Origin: Nitrospirota bacterium
GTDB taxonomy: Bacteria > Nitrospirota > Nitrospiria > Nitrospirales > Nitrospiraceae
DNA: 47,790 bases
Direction: 5' to 3'
Assembly (NCBI GenBank): GCA_013388555.1
Contig: JACAFD010000031.1
Coordinates: 1-47,790, forward strand
Made by a program: the position numbers and the translations under genes. Shown here piece by piece: positions 1-8,051 of the stretch. A model generated the notes under the pieces. The model had not been told where the DNA came from, made no database searches, and saw only the letters and a program-made list of their open reading frames with translations. Position 1 is the first letter of the stretch. Every line of letters starts with the position of its first letter.

Positions 1-89
1 CCGAACCAGGCCAGGAGACCGGCTGGAGCGGCGATGGCCCATCGAAGGTATGTAATGGCTGGATTGTTACGCATAGGTTGAGAGGGCAT
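1..89 (-). CDS. N-terminal fragment of an unidentified membrane or exported protein
   Basis: A minus-strand frame opens with ATG at 89 and stays open to the window edge, giving 29 residues. A short polar start is followed by an arginine and a run of Ala, Pro, Leu and Trp, which looks like a signal anchor or first membrane helix. There is no strong Shine-Dalgarno sequence; a second in-frame ATG lies five codons in. The rest of the gene is outside the window, so no function can be named. It would be divergent from the antiporter gene at 353. Confidence 0.35.
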   Translation of the reverse strand, partial: MPSQPMRNNPAITYLRWAIAAPAGLLAWF

Positions 90-352
90 TCGTGTGATTC
101 ACCGGTTATTTTCTGGGAGTAGCTGTAGCGTGGGACCACGCTTGGCCCCTATCATATAACTGGAACAAATCCAGAACGCAATCGCGACCAGGCACCTCCG
201 CCCCACCTTAGAGCCTGATGGTCATGTCCTCCGACCCTCTCCATGAGACGAGGCGACCGCTCGTCGTCGCATCTCGTGACTAGCGTGATCTGGTCGCCTG
301 TGCTATAGACCGCATCGACTAGTTCTAAACAATCTCGAAAGTCAATTGCACA

Positions 353-1576
353 ATGCCAATCTCCCTCGAGTGGATCTTCATCATTCTCTCCGCCCTCGTC
401 ATTCTAAGCGTGTTGACGATCAAGTTCTCAATTCGGTTTGGCATTCCCTCGCTGGTCTTGTTCATCGCTATCGGCATGTTGGCTGGGTCCGATGGTCCCG
501 GTGGCATCGAGTTTGATAATCCGTCCCTGGTGCAGTCGATGGGTATCACTGCACTCGTCTTGATCCTGTTCGCGGGAGGATTGGAAACGGAGTGGGCGGG
601 GGTGCGTCCCATCCTATGGCAGGGGCTGTCACTCTCGACGATTGCGGTTTTGCTCACTGGGCTGCTGGTCGGACTGTTTGTCTCCTGGATCCAGGGGTTC
701 TCGTTCCTGGAGGGCCTCTTGCTCGGCGCGATTGTGTCGTCGACCGATGCCGCGGCCATCTTCATGATGCTCAGGTCGCGGAATGCCAAGCTTCCCAAGC
801 GATTGACCCAATTGCTCGAATTCGAGTCAGGCAGCAACGATCCGATGGCGGTGATGCTGACGATCGCGCTGATTCGACTGTTGATGGAACCTGCGACTTC
901 TTTCGGGGAGCTGGTTGCATTCTTTGTGGTGGAGATGGTTGTGGGAACGTTGATGGGTATTGCGATGGGGGAGATCATGAGGCGAGCGTTCAATGCGCTC
1001 GATGTGCGGGTAGAAGGCATCTATTTAGTGCTGTCGGTGGCGCTGGTGCTAATGACTTACGGTCTGACCACGTTTCTGCATGGGAGTGGATTTCTTGCCG
1101 TGTACCTGGCTGGGCTCAGCATGCAGCGAAAGCCGTTTGTTCATCAACAGAATGTCGTACGTTTCCATGACGGGCTGGCCTGGCTGATGCAGGTCACCAT
1201 GTTTTTAATGCTAGGGTTACAAGTATTCCCGGCAAGGCTCGTGCCGGTCGCCTGGGTGGGCCTTCTGGTTTCCCTTTTCCTGATCGTCGTTGCCCGCCCT
1301 GCGGCTGTCCACCTGTCGCTGGCTTTTTCGTCGATGCCGTATCGAGAACAGGCTCTTGTGGCCTGGGCGGGACTCCGAGGGTCCGTGCCGATCATCCTGG
1401 CCACGTTTCCACAATTGGCCGGGGTCAAGCAGGCCGACACGATTTTCCACCTGGTGTTCTTTATTACCCTCACGTCCGTCTTCATGCAGGGGACGACCAT
1501 CTCATTAGCGACGCGAATGTTGAAGATCAACTCGCAACCACCGGATCCATCTCAATCTCACCCACCAGAGCATTGA
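353..1576 (+). CDS. CPA1-type cation/proton antiporter, NhaP2/CvrA-like
   Basis: A 407-residue polytopic inner-membrane protein with about twelve hydrophobic segments. The central part has STDAAA near residue 131 and ESGSNDPMA near 158, the conserved ion-binding region of the NhaP2/CvrA branch of the monovalent cation:proton antiporter-1 superfamily. By family it exchanges K+ or Na+ for H+ in pH and ion homeostasis; the ion is not determinable here. E. coli CvrA is much longer because of a cytoplasmic RCK/TrkA-C tail. Here the protein stops after a short polar tail just past the last helix, so that regulatory part is absent. The ATG at 353 has only a weak ribosome-binding site. Confidence 0.85.
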   Translation: MPISLEWIFIILSALVILSVLTIKFSIRFGIPSLVLFIAIGMLAGSDGPGGIEFDNPSLVQSMGITALVLILFAGGLETEWAGVRPILWQGLSLSTIAVLLTGLLVGLFVSWIQGFSFLEGLLLGAIVSSTDAAAIFMMLRSRNAKLPKRLTQLLEFESGSNDPMAVMLTIALIRLLMEPATSFGELVAFFVVEMVVGTLMGIAMGEIMRRAFNALDVRVEGIYLVLSVALVLMTYGLTTFLHGSGFLAVYLAGLSMQRKPFVHQQNVVRFHDGLAWLMQVTMFLMLGLQVFPARLVPVAWVGLLVSLFLIVVARPAAVHLSLAFSSMPYREQALVAWAGLRGSVPIILATFPQLAGVKQADTIFHLVFFITLTSVFMQGTTISLATRMLKINSQPPDPSQSHPPEH

Positions 1577-1643
1577 CAATTGAAGGGAGCCTCGCAGGTC
1601 GAGGCTAACCCGATTAACAGAGAAAGCAGCCGGTCTTTCCGCT

Positions 1644-2519
1644 TCACACGCTTGCCATCAACGTATGTTCTTCTGTCCGCCTATCCGGTGTCTCCAAGCT
1701 GGTGCGGCCGAGTGTGCCGTTGCGGTAGTCTGACAACAGTATCCTCGCCGCTTTGTCTCGATCTATCCCTCCGCCGCTCCTGGTCAGTAGGCAGCCGCGC
1801 TTCTTGCCGATGGCGTCGATCACATCCGTGCCTGTCAGTTTCTCCACCGCAAAACCGTAACGGGCCGTGAGCCTGGCCGGATAGCGCGCAAGCAGGACGC
1901 CGGCGAGAAACTCTGCAACCGCTTCGTCATCGACGGCCGTATGGCTCACCGCGTTGATCGTGGCGAGCAGGAGGCCTACGTGAGGATCTTTGATGGTGCC
2001 CCACAACAGTCCCGGCGAGTCGGTGATGGCCATGCGGTCGTTCAGTTTGTGACGTTGTTGGATTTTGGTTACAGCTGGTTCGTCGCCCACGCGAGCGACG
2101 CGGCGGTTGAGGAGCATGTTCATCAGGGTCGATTTCCCAACATTGGGGACGCCCATGATCAGCATACGCAGCGGCTTCGCGTTGCTGTTGCGGTGGGAGG
2201 CAAGCAATTGACAGAACTGGGGGACCTTGACGGCATCGCCTGCATGATGACCAGAAAGCGCCACGGCGCTGACGCCCGGTTGACGCGTAAGGAGGTCGAG
2301 CCAAGCCTGAGTGACGACGGGATCTGCGAGGTCGGCTTTGTTGAGAACTTTCAGGCTGGGGCGCTGGCGTGCTAGGCGTAGTTCTTGAATCAGCGGATTG
2401 CAGCTGGCGTTTGGTATGCGTGCATCCAGCACTTCAACGATGACATCGATCACCTCTATCGTCTTGGCCGCTTCTTTGCGCGCCACATTCATATGACCGG
2501 GGAACCACTGAATGGACAT
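1644..2519 (-). CDS. rbgA: Ribosome biogenesis GTPase RbgA (YlqF)
   Basis: A 291-residue circularly permuted GTPase. The motifs come in the order G4 (NKAD, residues 60-63), G1/P-loop (GVPNVGKS, 123-130), then G3 (DSPG, 167-170), diagnostic of the YlqF/YawG family. The N-terminus includes WFPGHM, typical of RbgA. The family acts in late assembly of the large ribosomal subunit in the cytoplasm. The C-terminal helical domain after about residue 180 is present, so length is normal. It is monocistronic between a convergent antiporter gene and a repeat-rich spacer. A mitochondrial-type MTG1 name would describe the same fold; RbgA is the bacterial one. Confidence 0.93.
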   Translation of the reverse strand: MSIQWFPGHMNVARKEAAKTIEVIDVIVEVLDARIPNASCNPLIQELRLARQRPSLKVLNKADLADPVVTQAWLDLLTRQPGVSAVALSGHHAGDAVKVPQFCQLLASHRNSNAKPLRMLIMGVPNVGKSTLMNMLLNRRVARVGDEPAVTKIQQRHKLNDRMAITDSPGLLWGTIKDPHVGLLLATINAVSHTAVDDEAVAEFLAGVLLARYPARLTARYGFAVEKLTGTDVIDAIGKKRGCLLTRSGGGIDRDKAARILLSDYRNGTLGRTSLETPDRRTEEHTLMASV

Positions 2520-2560
2520 GGGAGGAGAGGCTTTCTAGAAACAAATGAAGTGCACTCTAC

Positions 2561-2713
2561 CAGGATGCTGAAAAAGTCCGCCAGATCGACTTGCTTAGTT
2601 AGTCTGTTCAGTCTTTCTGGCCCATCCGGTTAGTATCGTTCAACCAAACAAACGAGACAGACCGAACAGGCCAGACAGACCGAGCTTGCTAGTCTCGGAT
2701 TAGTGAGATCGGT
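2561..2713. repeat. Intergenic repeat-like region: conserved 5' motif plus degenerate AGACN-type repeats
   Basis: At 2561-2584 there is a motif (CAGGATGCTG, A-run, GTCCGCCAG) that I recall as the end of a dispersed element in Nitrospira genomes. From about 2590 to 2700 follow short degenerate units such as GTCTGTTCAGTCTTTCTGG on one side and GAGACAGACCGAACAGG and CAGACAGACCGAGC on the other. The decamer GACAGACCGA occurs twice, 18 bases apart. The region lies between two minus-strand genes and contains no credible coding frame. The link to a known repeat family is from memory. Confidence 0.5.
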
Positions 2714-3661
2714 CTAGCCGAGTTGGGCTGGTTCGGCGGTGAATTCTCCTGGCTTCATCAGGGCCGCAATGTCTTCGGCATCTGTCTCAATCTCAAACCG
2801 CTCTCTCCGAATCTCGTTGCCGGTTCTATTTCGATACACCAGTTCGTCCGTGTCGAGGTCATATTCAGGAATCTCGGCGCTCTCCCATCGCTGCACGAAG
2901 TAGTGGGCATAGAGGGTGTAGAGACCGTGGTCCTTGCGGTTGTGCCTCAGGACATACTCCGGCATCGTTTTGACGTCCAGATCGGCATGGTAATGCTGGA
3001 GCCAGAGATAATCTCCGAGGATCACCAATTTGATCAACGGGGAATCCGAGTAGAGCTTGAGCTTCACGGCCTTCCCCATCACCTTCAGCCGCTTGAGGAG
3101 CCGGACACTTTCCCGGATTTCTTCGCGAAATGTTTCCAGCGTGAACTCGGGATGGCTGATCGCCTGTATGCGCGCGCTCGCTTCTTGGCTGTAGGGATTC
3201 ACCAGCATGATTCTGGCACCAAGGCACGTATCGAGGACCGATGACAACCCGCCCACTTGATCGACGAAGGTGCTGTGGCCGCTTGATCCGATGACCGAGA
3301 TGGTCCGGCCTGTGCCCTGCTCCTCCTTAAGTTGCCGGATGTGCCGTTGCGCTCCTCGCGTGCGGCGCGGGAAGAACGAGACGAGGCCGGCGCCGACGGC
3401 CACTCTGGCGAGGGCCCGGTCTTGTATGCTGCGATGGAAGTAGTTGAGGCAGACGATCAGGAGGATCGCCACCGTCATTTCCACGGCAATGAGCGAAAGC
3501 CTGTTCTGTTCGACCCGAGCCCAGAACGACAAAAACTGTTTGGCGCCTGCCGGGAGCAGGAGCGCAATGCCCGCGCTCAGCGCCACGACGATAATGTGAT
3601 AGAGACTCCTTGCGCTGTCGCGGAGGAAGGCTCGGACTGTTGACCATATTTCTTGAAACAA
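2714..3661 (-). CDS. Two-TM membrane protein with a large cytoplasmic domain of unknown function
   Basis: About 315 residues from a TTG start at 3661. The open frame reaches a further TTG at 3715, but an AGAGGT Shine-Dalgarno seven bases before 3661 favours the shorter form. Two hydrophobic segments lie near residues 22-40 and 54-75. A soluble domain follows, with a GSSGHSTF motif, an LVNPYS strand and an LYSDSPLIK strand. This alternation of strands recalls phospholipase-D-like or nucleotide-sensing domains with a conserved NP.S signature, but there is no HKD motif and I would not assign an enzyme activity. It stands alone, with long spacers on both sides. Confidence 0.75.
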   Translation of the reverse strand: MFQEIWSTVRAFLRDSARSLYHIIVVALSAGIALLLPAGAKQFLSFWARVEQNRLSLIAVEMTVAILLIVCLNYFHRSIQDRALARVAVGAGLVSFFPRRTRGAQRHIRQLKEEQGTGRTISVIGSSGHSTFVDQVGGLSSVLDTCLGARIMLVNPYSQEASARIQAISHPEFTLETFREEIRESVRLLKRLKVMGKAVKLKLYSDSPLIKLVILGDYLWLQHYHADLDVKTMPEYVLRHNRKDHGLYTLYAHYFVQRWESAEIPEYDLDTDELVYRNRTGNEIRRERFEIETDAEDIAALMKPGEFTAEPAQLG

Positions 3662-3960
3662 TGCTACACCTCTTAAAAGATAAAGGACGACCCCACGGCG
3701 ATGTCGGGCTAGCAATGCGAGCGATTGGTGGGTACGCCTTGGGCGGAGTGCTCGTCAGATGCAGAACGGCTGCGTGCGGACAAAAAAAGGATCGCGTTAG
3801 ACTTGTGTTTGCTGGACGATCCAGCCTCCAAGCACAGAAGGTCTTACGCGATCACGCCGCACGGTAGCATAAACGTATCAGACATGCAAGGGCTGTCAGG
3901 CTTGTTTTGTGTCGCGTTAAATTGGCTGAATCAGACGAACCAGAGCAACCGGCCTGCTCG

Positions 3961-4905
3961 TTATTGCAGGCGTTCGCGACCGTGGGGGGCGGTGAGATCT
4001 TGCTCGGGACCAAGGGGGACGATGCGGGTCGGATTGATGTCGTCGTGGGTGATGTAATAGTGCCGTTTGATGTGGTCGAAGTTCACGGTGTCGGCGATGC
4101 CGTCTGTCTGATAGAGGTCTTTGAGATACCCGAAGAGGTTCGGGTAGTCGACGATCCGCCGGAGATTGCACTTGAAATGGCCGTGGTAGACTGTGTCGAA
4201 GCGCACGAGGGTGACGAATAAGCGCCAGTCAGTTTCGACGAATTGTGAGCCGAAGAGATAACGTTGGCGGGCCAGTCGGGCCTCGAGCTGATCGAGCGCT
4301 TCGAAGAGGCGCCGCACGGCTCGTTCATAGGCCTGCTGTGACGTGGCGAATCCTGCACGATAGACTCCGTCGTTCACATTCTCGTAGATGAAGGTGTTGA
4401 GGTCACCAATCTCCTTTCTGAGTCCGTCCTGATATAGGTCGATCGTGCTTTCAGTAAAGCGATTGAATTCCCCGTTGAACATGCGCATGAGGTCATCGTC
4501 GGAATTTGTGACAATTCGTTTCGTCACCCGGTCCCACAACACAGGGACGGTGAACCGTCCCCGATAGTTTGGATCGGTGGCCTTGTAGGCCTGGCTGAGA
4601 AACTGGAATCCGTTGATCGGATCGATCGAATGGCCCGGCCCTTCGTGGAAAGCCCAGCCCCGTTCGTCACGGATCGGGTCCGCAACCGTCATGCCGATCA
4701 CCTCTTCAAGCTTCTTAAGTTTTCGAACGATGATCGTCCGATGGGCCCAGGGACAGGCCCAGGAGACATAGAGATGGTAGCGGTCTCTCGCCGCTTGGTA
4801 GCCGGAACTGCCATTTGCGGTTACCCAATTCGTAAAGGCATCAGGCTGCCTGATGAAGGAACCTTCCAAGTTCTGCTCATCAGGAAATTGTGCCTGAACG
4901 GTCAT
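3961..4905 (-). CDS. yqjG: Glutathionyl-hydroquinone reductase (YqjG/ECM4 family)
   Basis: A 314-residue member of the Xi class of glutathione transferases. The thioredoxin-like N-terminal half holds the catalytic cysteine in SWACPWAHR near residues 48-56, and the TNSDDDLMRMF segment near 155 matches the family's glutathione-site region. The C-terminal half is all helical. These cytoplasmic enzymes reduce glutathionyl-hydroquinones to hydroquinones. The start at 4905 is supported by AGGAG eight bases upstream. It is monocistronic, and the 245-base spacer before its downstream neighbour carries no credible gene. Whether the host makes glutathione cannot be judged here. Confidence 0.9.
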   Translation of the reverse strand: MTVQAQFPDEQNLEGSFIRQPDAFTNWVTANGSSGYQAARDRYHLYVSWACPWAHRTIIVRKLKKLEEVIGMTVADPIRDERGWAFHEGPGHSIDPINGFQFLSQAYKATDPNYRGRFTVPVLWDRVTKRIVTNSDDDLMRMFNGEFNRFTESTIDLYQDGLRKEIGDLNTFIYENVNDGVYRAGFATSQQAYERAVRRLFEALDQLEARLARQRYLFGSQFVETDWRLFVTLVRFDTVYHGHFKCNLRRIVDYPNLFGYLKDLYQTDGIADTVNFDHIKRHYYITHDDINPTRIVPLGPEQDLTAPHGRERLQ

Positions 4906-5195
4906 CGTTGGGCTCCTACTTTTTTACAATACCATATTGCGGGGCAAGAGAGGGGAGGAGGGGAGCAGCCGGGCCATCCTTCTTGCTCGCCAAGGCCGCA
5001 CGATAGAGGGGATGGAGCCTGATGATCCGCTGTAGGACCAAGGCATGTTGGTGTGGATTGACTGGGGCAATCATGAAAAGTAAAATACTGTGAAATTCTC
5101 TCCTGAGAATGGCTGGTATTCAGCCAAGAAGCTATCCCGCAGGGGGTGGTAGTTGCAGTGTCCATTCAGTTCGTTTAAACAAGGAGGTCGAGGAG

Positions 5196-5555
5196 ATGAT
5201 GGGACGTATTGTGTTCATGGGCTTAGGGATTGCACTTGCTGGCTCTCTCAGCGTGGCACAGGTCTTCGCCGGGGATACACCAGCTAAAGCACCAGTCGAG
5301 GATGGGTCGAAAGTGATGATTACGTCTCCCAAGGATGGGGACAAGGTCAGCGACACCTTTGACCTCAAGTACGACCTGACAAAGGGCTCCCAAGCGACGC
5401 ACGTCCATGCGTATGTGGACGATCAGTATCAGAAGGGTTTTTCCGGGACAATCAAGAGCCTGAGCAAGGGGACGCACAAAGTCACGGTGACTGGTGCTAC
5501 GAAGGACCACGACCCTGTCACGGCCACCCATAGTATCACCGTCGACGTGCAATAA
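5196..5555 (+). CDS. Small secreted Ig-like-fold protein, copy 1 of a tandem pair
   Basis: A 119-residue protein. The start at 5196 follows AAGGAGGT (5181-5188) by seven bases; a longer open frame from 5109 lacks such a site. The N-terminus is a signal peptide, probably cleaved after VFA. The mature part has an ITSPKDGDKV strand typical of bacterial Ig-like domains, then a histidine-rich HVHAYVDDQYQKGFSG segment and a THKVTV strand, suggesting one beta-sandwich domain in the periplasm. The His and Asp residues could bind metal, but that is inference. Copy 2 at 5956 is very similar, including its leader and trailer sequences. Function unknown. Confidence 0.8.
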   Translation: MMGRIVFMGLGIALAGSLSVAQVFAGDTPAKAPVEDGSKVMITSPKDGDKVSDTFDLKYDLTKGSQATHVHAYVDDQYQKGFSGTIKSLSKGTHKVTVTGATKDHDPVTATHSITVDVQ

Positions 5556-5582
5556 GACTGTAATGTGCGATCTTCAGAGCCG

Positions 5583-5610
5583 CCAGGGTCTCTTCTGAAA
5601 GAGGCCCTGG
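5583..5610 (+). terminator. Hairpin downstream of secreted-protein copy 1
   Basis: CCAGGGTCTCTT (5583-5594) pairs with AAGAGGCCCTGG (5599-5610), twelve positions with one G-T pair, around a CTGA loop. It lies 28 bases after the stop codon. No U-run follows, so it may stabilise the mRNA 3' end rather than terminate by itself. The same arrangement follows copy 2. Confidence 0.5.
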
Positions 5611-5955
5611 TGGGCCGGATTTGAAAGCTATCATCAATTCGAACCTCCGCAAGTAACCGTTTCATTCCAACAGGAGGTTGTCCCTCCGCGACTGCGTTGG
5701 CGAATCTGCTCTCCTCGCGCGACGCGCGCAGTGCCGAACAGCCTGGCCATTCCTACTTACAGTGAGACAATCGAGCGTAGATCGGCTACGCGCTGGGATT
5801 CTCTTCGATGCGTGCCGGTGCGGATTGATTAGGACAGCCTTGGAAAGTAGAATGACTCAGTACTACCGAGAGCTGCTGCATCAGATGATGAGAATACCCC
5901 TCAGGGGTGATTAGGCTGTAGCGTCCGGTCAAGAGGTTCAAACAAGGAGGTTGTG
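5611..5955 (+). promoter_or_regulatory. Spacer between the duplicated genes with a perfect 13-base palindrome
   Basis: No credible gene lies in this spacer; the one longer open frame (5678-5914) has unlike composition and no ribosome-binding site. At 5896-5908 is a perfect palindrome, ACCCCT-C-AGGGGT, 35 bases before the AACAAGGAGG of copy 2. Upstream of copy 1 the matching place has the weaker CCCGCAGGGGG, followed by similar sequence (GCAGTGTCC against GTAGCGTCC) and the same AAACAAGGAGG. The conserved leader may hold a promoter or operator; which one cannot be read from sequence alone. Confidence 0.4.
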
Positions 5956-6318
5956 ATGCAGATGCGACGTATCTGGCTCATGGCATTAGGGATCGCATTG
6001 GTGGGCTGTCTCAGCGGAGCACCGGTCTTTGCAGAGGATAAACCAGGGGCTCCACCAGTAAAGGATGGGCCGAAAGTGGTGATTACGTCTCCCAAGGATG
6101 GAGACAAGGTCAGCGACAGTTTTGACCTGAAGTATGAGTTGTCCAAGGGTTCTCACCCGACGCATGTCCATGTGTACGTGGACGATCAGTATCAGAAGGG
6201 TTTTTCTGGGACGCTGAAGGGGTTGAGCAAGGGAACGCACCAGATTACGGTGAAAGGTGCCACAAAGGATCACGATGTTACTGCCGCTAGCCATACCATT
6301 ACAGTTGAAGTGGAATAA
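5956..6318 (+). CDS. Small secreted Ig-like-fold protein, copy 2 of a tandem pair
   Basis: A 120-residue paralogue of the product at 5196, sharing the ITSPKDGDKVSD strand, the HVHVYVDDQYQKGFSG segment and the THQITV strand. ATG at 5956 is preceded by AAGGAGG at five bases; GTG at 5953 is too close. The signal peptide reads ALVGCLSGAPVFAED: it keeps the VFA cleavage site of copy 1 but has Cys where copy 1 has Ser, making a possible lipobox (LVGC). So this copy may be a lipoprotein while copy 1 is soluble, or both may be cut after VFA. Function unknown. Confidence 0.8.
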   Translation: MQMRRIWLMALGIALVGCLSGAPVFAEDKPGAPPVKDGPKVVITSPKDGDKVSDSFDLKYELSKGSHPTHVHVYVDDQYQKGFSGTLKGLSKGTHQITVKGATKDHDVTAASHTITVEVE

Positions 6319-6346
6319 GGCGACAAGCTGCTATCGCGAATGCTAG

Positions 6347-6369
6347 CAGGGCCTTCTAAAGAGGTCCTG
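6347..6369 (+). terminator. Hairpin downstream of secreted-protein copy 2
   Basis: CAGGGCCTT (6347-6355) pairs with GAGGTCCTG (6361-6369), with two G-T wobbles, 28 bases after the stop. It is the diverged counterpart of the hairpin after copy 1; both are followed by GGGCCG, showing that the duplicated unit included the 3' untranslated region. There is no clear U-run. Confidence 0.45.
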
Positions 6370-6761
6370 GCGGGCCGCCTTCACAAGCCCCTTCCAATTC
6401 AAACCTCGAGCCTTCCCAAGTGATCGCCTCGTTTCAGAAAAAACGTTCTAACCCACCAGCCCGGCACAAGGGGATGTGGGCTGGCCTAGCCGTCTTCTTG
6501 CTCCCGGAGCGCGCGCCCTGAGAAGGGCCTCGCTCGACGGCCGCAGTCGAAAGCTTCTCACATCCTTGCTGGGTTGGGTCGTGAATTGAGGGAGAAGATT
6601 CGTCCTGGGGAGAAACAACGGGGTCATTCTACATTACTCGGCGCGGAGGTGGGGGTCAGAGCGGACGTCACCGGTCGGGCGGGGACCTGTCGAGGCTCCA
6701 CAGAACAGGAAGCCGAGTCACAGATCGTTTTGTGGTACGTGGCTTGAGATGAACCGCTCCT
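6370..6761. other. Non-coding spacer between convergent genes
   Basis: No frame here has a start, ribosome-binding site and composition that I would call a gene. The stretch contains a 7-bp inverted repeat, CCAGCCC (6456-6462) and GGGCTGG (6478-6484), and GC-rich runs around 6500-6550. It separates the plus-strand secreted-protein pair from the minus-strand PilZ gene, so it should hold two transcript ends, but I see no clear rho-independent terminator. Confidence 0.4.
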
Positions 6762-7712
6762 TCACGCAGCCTGTGTTCTACATAACTGTGAGATCTGTCG
6801 CTGCACACCGGGACGAATGTTCGTGAAAGCCAGGCCGAATTCCTGGGGACTGGTCCAGCGAACCGTGGCGCCGTCGATGATGAACGGATTGGCTGCCTCC
6901 TGGGGGAAGATGCAACATTCCAAGTCCGCCCCGACGAGGACGGCCACAATACTCCTGACGCGACAGCCCATCGGAGAGAGGTCGCGCAACTCGCCGTCTC
7001 CCGCCACTTCTCGACCCTTTGAGGAAAAGTGGCTGCGCAAACGGACCGGCACCCGTGGATGCCGGCGACTCTCGATCGTGCGATCCCGTGAAGTTGGCTG
7101 ACTCTGTCGCTTCGACCTGAAGACCTGAGATACGGGCTGACCTTCCGCGGCAGGGGAACTGGCACGTTGTCTTTCGAGCAGGTGCCGGCTCTTCAGACCG
7201 TCTGCCTGCCCACTCAGCCAATGCCTTGCTTGTTCCAGGGCAGCAACCATCTGTGGCTTCAATTGCTGGCCGCGTACGCACACCTCATCTACCCAGGTTT
7301 GCCACGAACCCTGAGCAGATGGAACCGGCCCGCTTCCATCTGCCCTCAAATGTTTCATCCGTTGCACCAGGTCACCGAACCCGGGATCTTCTTTCCTGAT
7401 CCAGGTATAGACCTCTAGGCATTCCTCATACCGGCCTAACGATTCCAATGTCTGGCCCATATGATAGAGAATGTGCCGCTCTTCTTCGGCTGAAAACGTA
7501 CGTGTTGCCAATCCCTGCCGGAACGCCATGACAGCTTCTTCGTAGCGACCAGCGGAATTCAAACACAGGGCGATCTGTACGTGCGCTTTACCGGTATAGT
7601 CGGGATCGAGAGCGGATCTTCGGAAATCGCCGATCGCTTGATTGAACATTTGCACTCGCTTGAGCACAAGTCCGTGTTCATAGTACTCGCCTGCTGTCAT
7701 CTGTTTGTTCAT
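6762..7712 (-). CDS. TPR-repeat protein with C-terminal PilZ domain
   Basis: A 316-residue protein from ATG at 7712, chosen because GGGAGG lies seven bases upstream; the open frame extends another 32 codons without such a site. The first ~110 residues form tetratricopeptide-like helical pairs. A polar linker follows, then a PilZ domain with RRHPR (about 216-220) and DLSPMG (244-249), matching the RxxxR and D/NxSxxG signatures that bind cyclic di-GMP. No signal peptide or membrane segment is seen, so it is probably a cytoplasmic c-di-GMP effector working through TPR contacts. The controlled process is unknown, and no motility or polysaccharide gene is adjacent. Confidence 0.85.
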   Translation of the reverse strand: MNKQMTAGEYYEHGLVLKRVQMFNQAIGDFRRSALDPDYTGKAHVQIALCLNSAGRYEEAVMAFRQGLATRTFSAEEERHILYHMGQTLESLGRYEECLEVYTWIRKEDPGFGDLVQRMKHLRADGSGPVPSAQGSWQTWVDEVCVRGQQLKPQMVAALEQARHWLSGQADGLKSRHLLERQRASSPAAEGQPVSQVFRSKRQSQPTSRDRTIESRRHPRVPVRLRSHFSSKGREVAGDGELRDLSPMGCRVRSIVAVLVGADLECCIFPQEAANPFIIDGATVRWTSPQEFGLAFTNIRPGVQRQISQLCRTQAA

Positions 7713-8051
7713 GCCTGATCCTCCCTGGTCTGTTCGTCCGGCATCGGCCCATGCAGCCGGATGGGTAGAAAGCAAGACTGACGCCTTGCGAGAGGACTGC
7801 AATTTCAATTACTTGTCTATTCGGAGCCGTCTGAGACGTGGAGGAAGATCCCGACAGCGCGACCCGAGATGGTACGCGACACTTGTCGGGGGCCTGATGA
7901 AGCGCAAGGACATCAGCCGTTTTCCGGCGTGCGGCGATCCACTTCTTGAATTCCCGGATCTTCCGTTTCGACTGGGTGACGCGTGCACGCTCAGCAACGA
8001 GCCCTCTTGCCAGTTCAGCTTCAGGACGAGATCTGGTATATACCGTTGGGC
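7713..8051. other. Divergent intergenic region
   Basis: This stretch separates the minus-strand PilZ gene from the plus-strand gene at 8052 and should hold both promoters, though I recognise no convincing -35/-10 pair. Near 8034-8043 there is a self-complementary GGTATATACC just before the plus-strand start, and a 7-bp inverted repeat (CCCGACA with TGTCGGG) around 7852-7888. No gene is supported; overlapping short frames are shadows. Confidence 0.35.

Noticed and set aside
325-1020. Long minus-strand open frame opposite the antiporter gene
   Set aside because: It is Ser/Thr/Pro-rich low-quality sequence antisense to a clear membrane protein; it is a codon-bias shadow.
5620-5650. A GGTTCGAATT string on the minus strand suggesting a tRNA T-loop
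   Set aside because: No cloverleaf arms or acceptor stem could be found around it, and the region is part of the duplicated 3' trailer.
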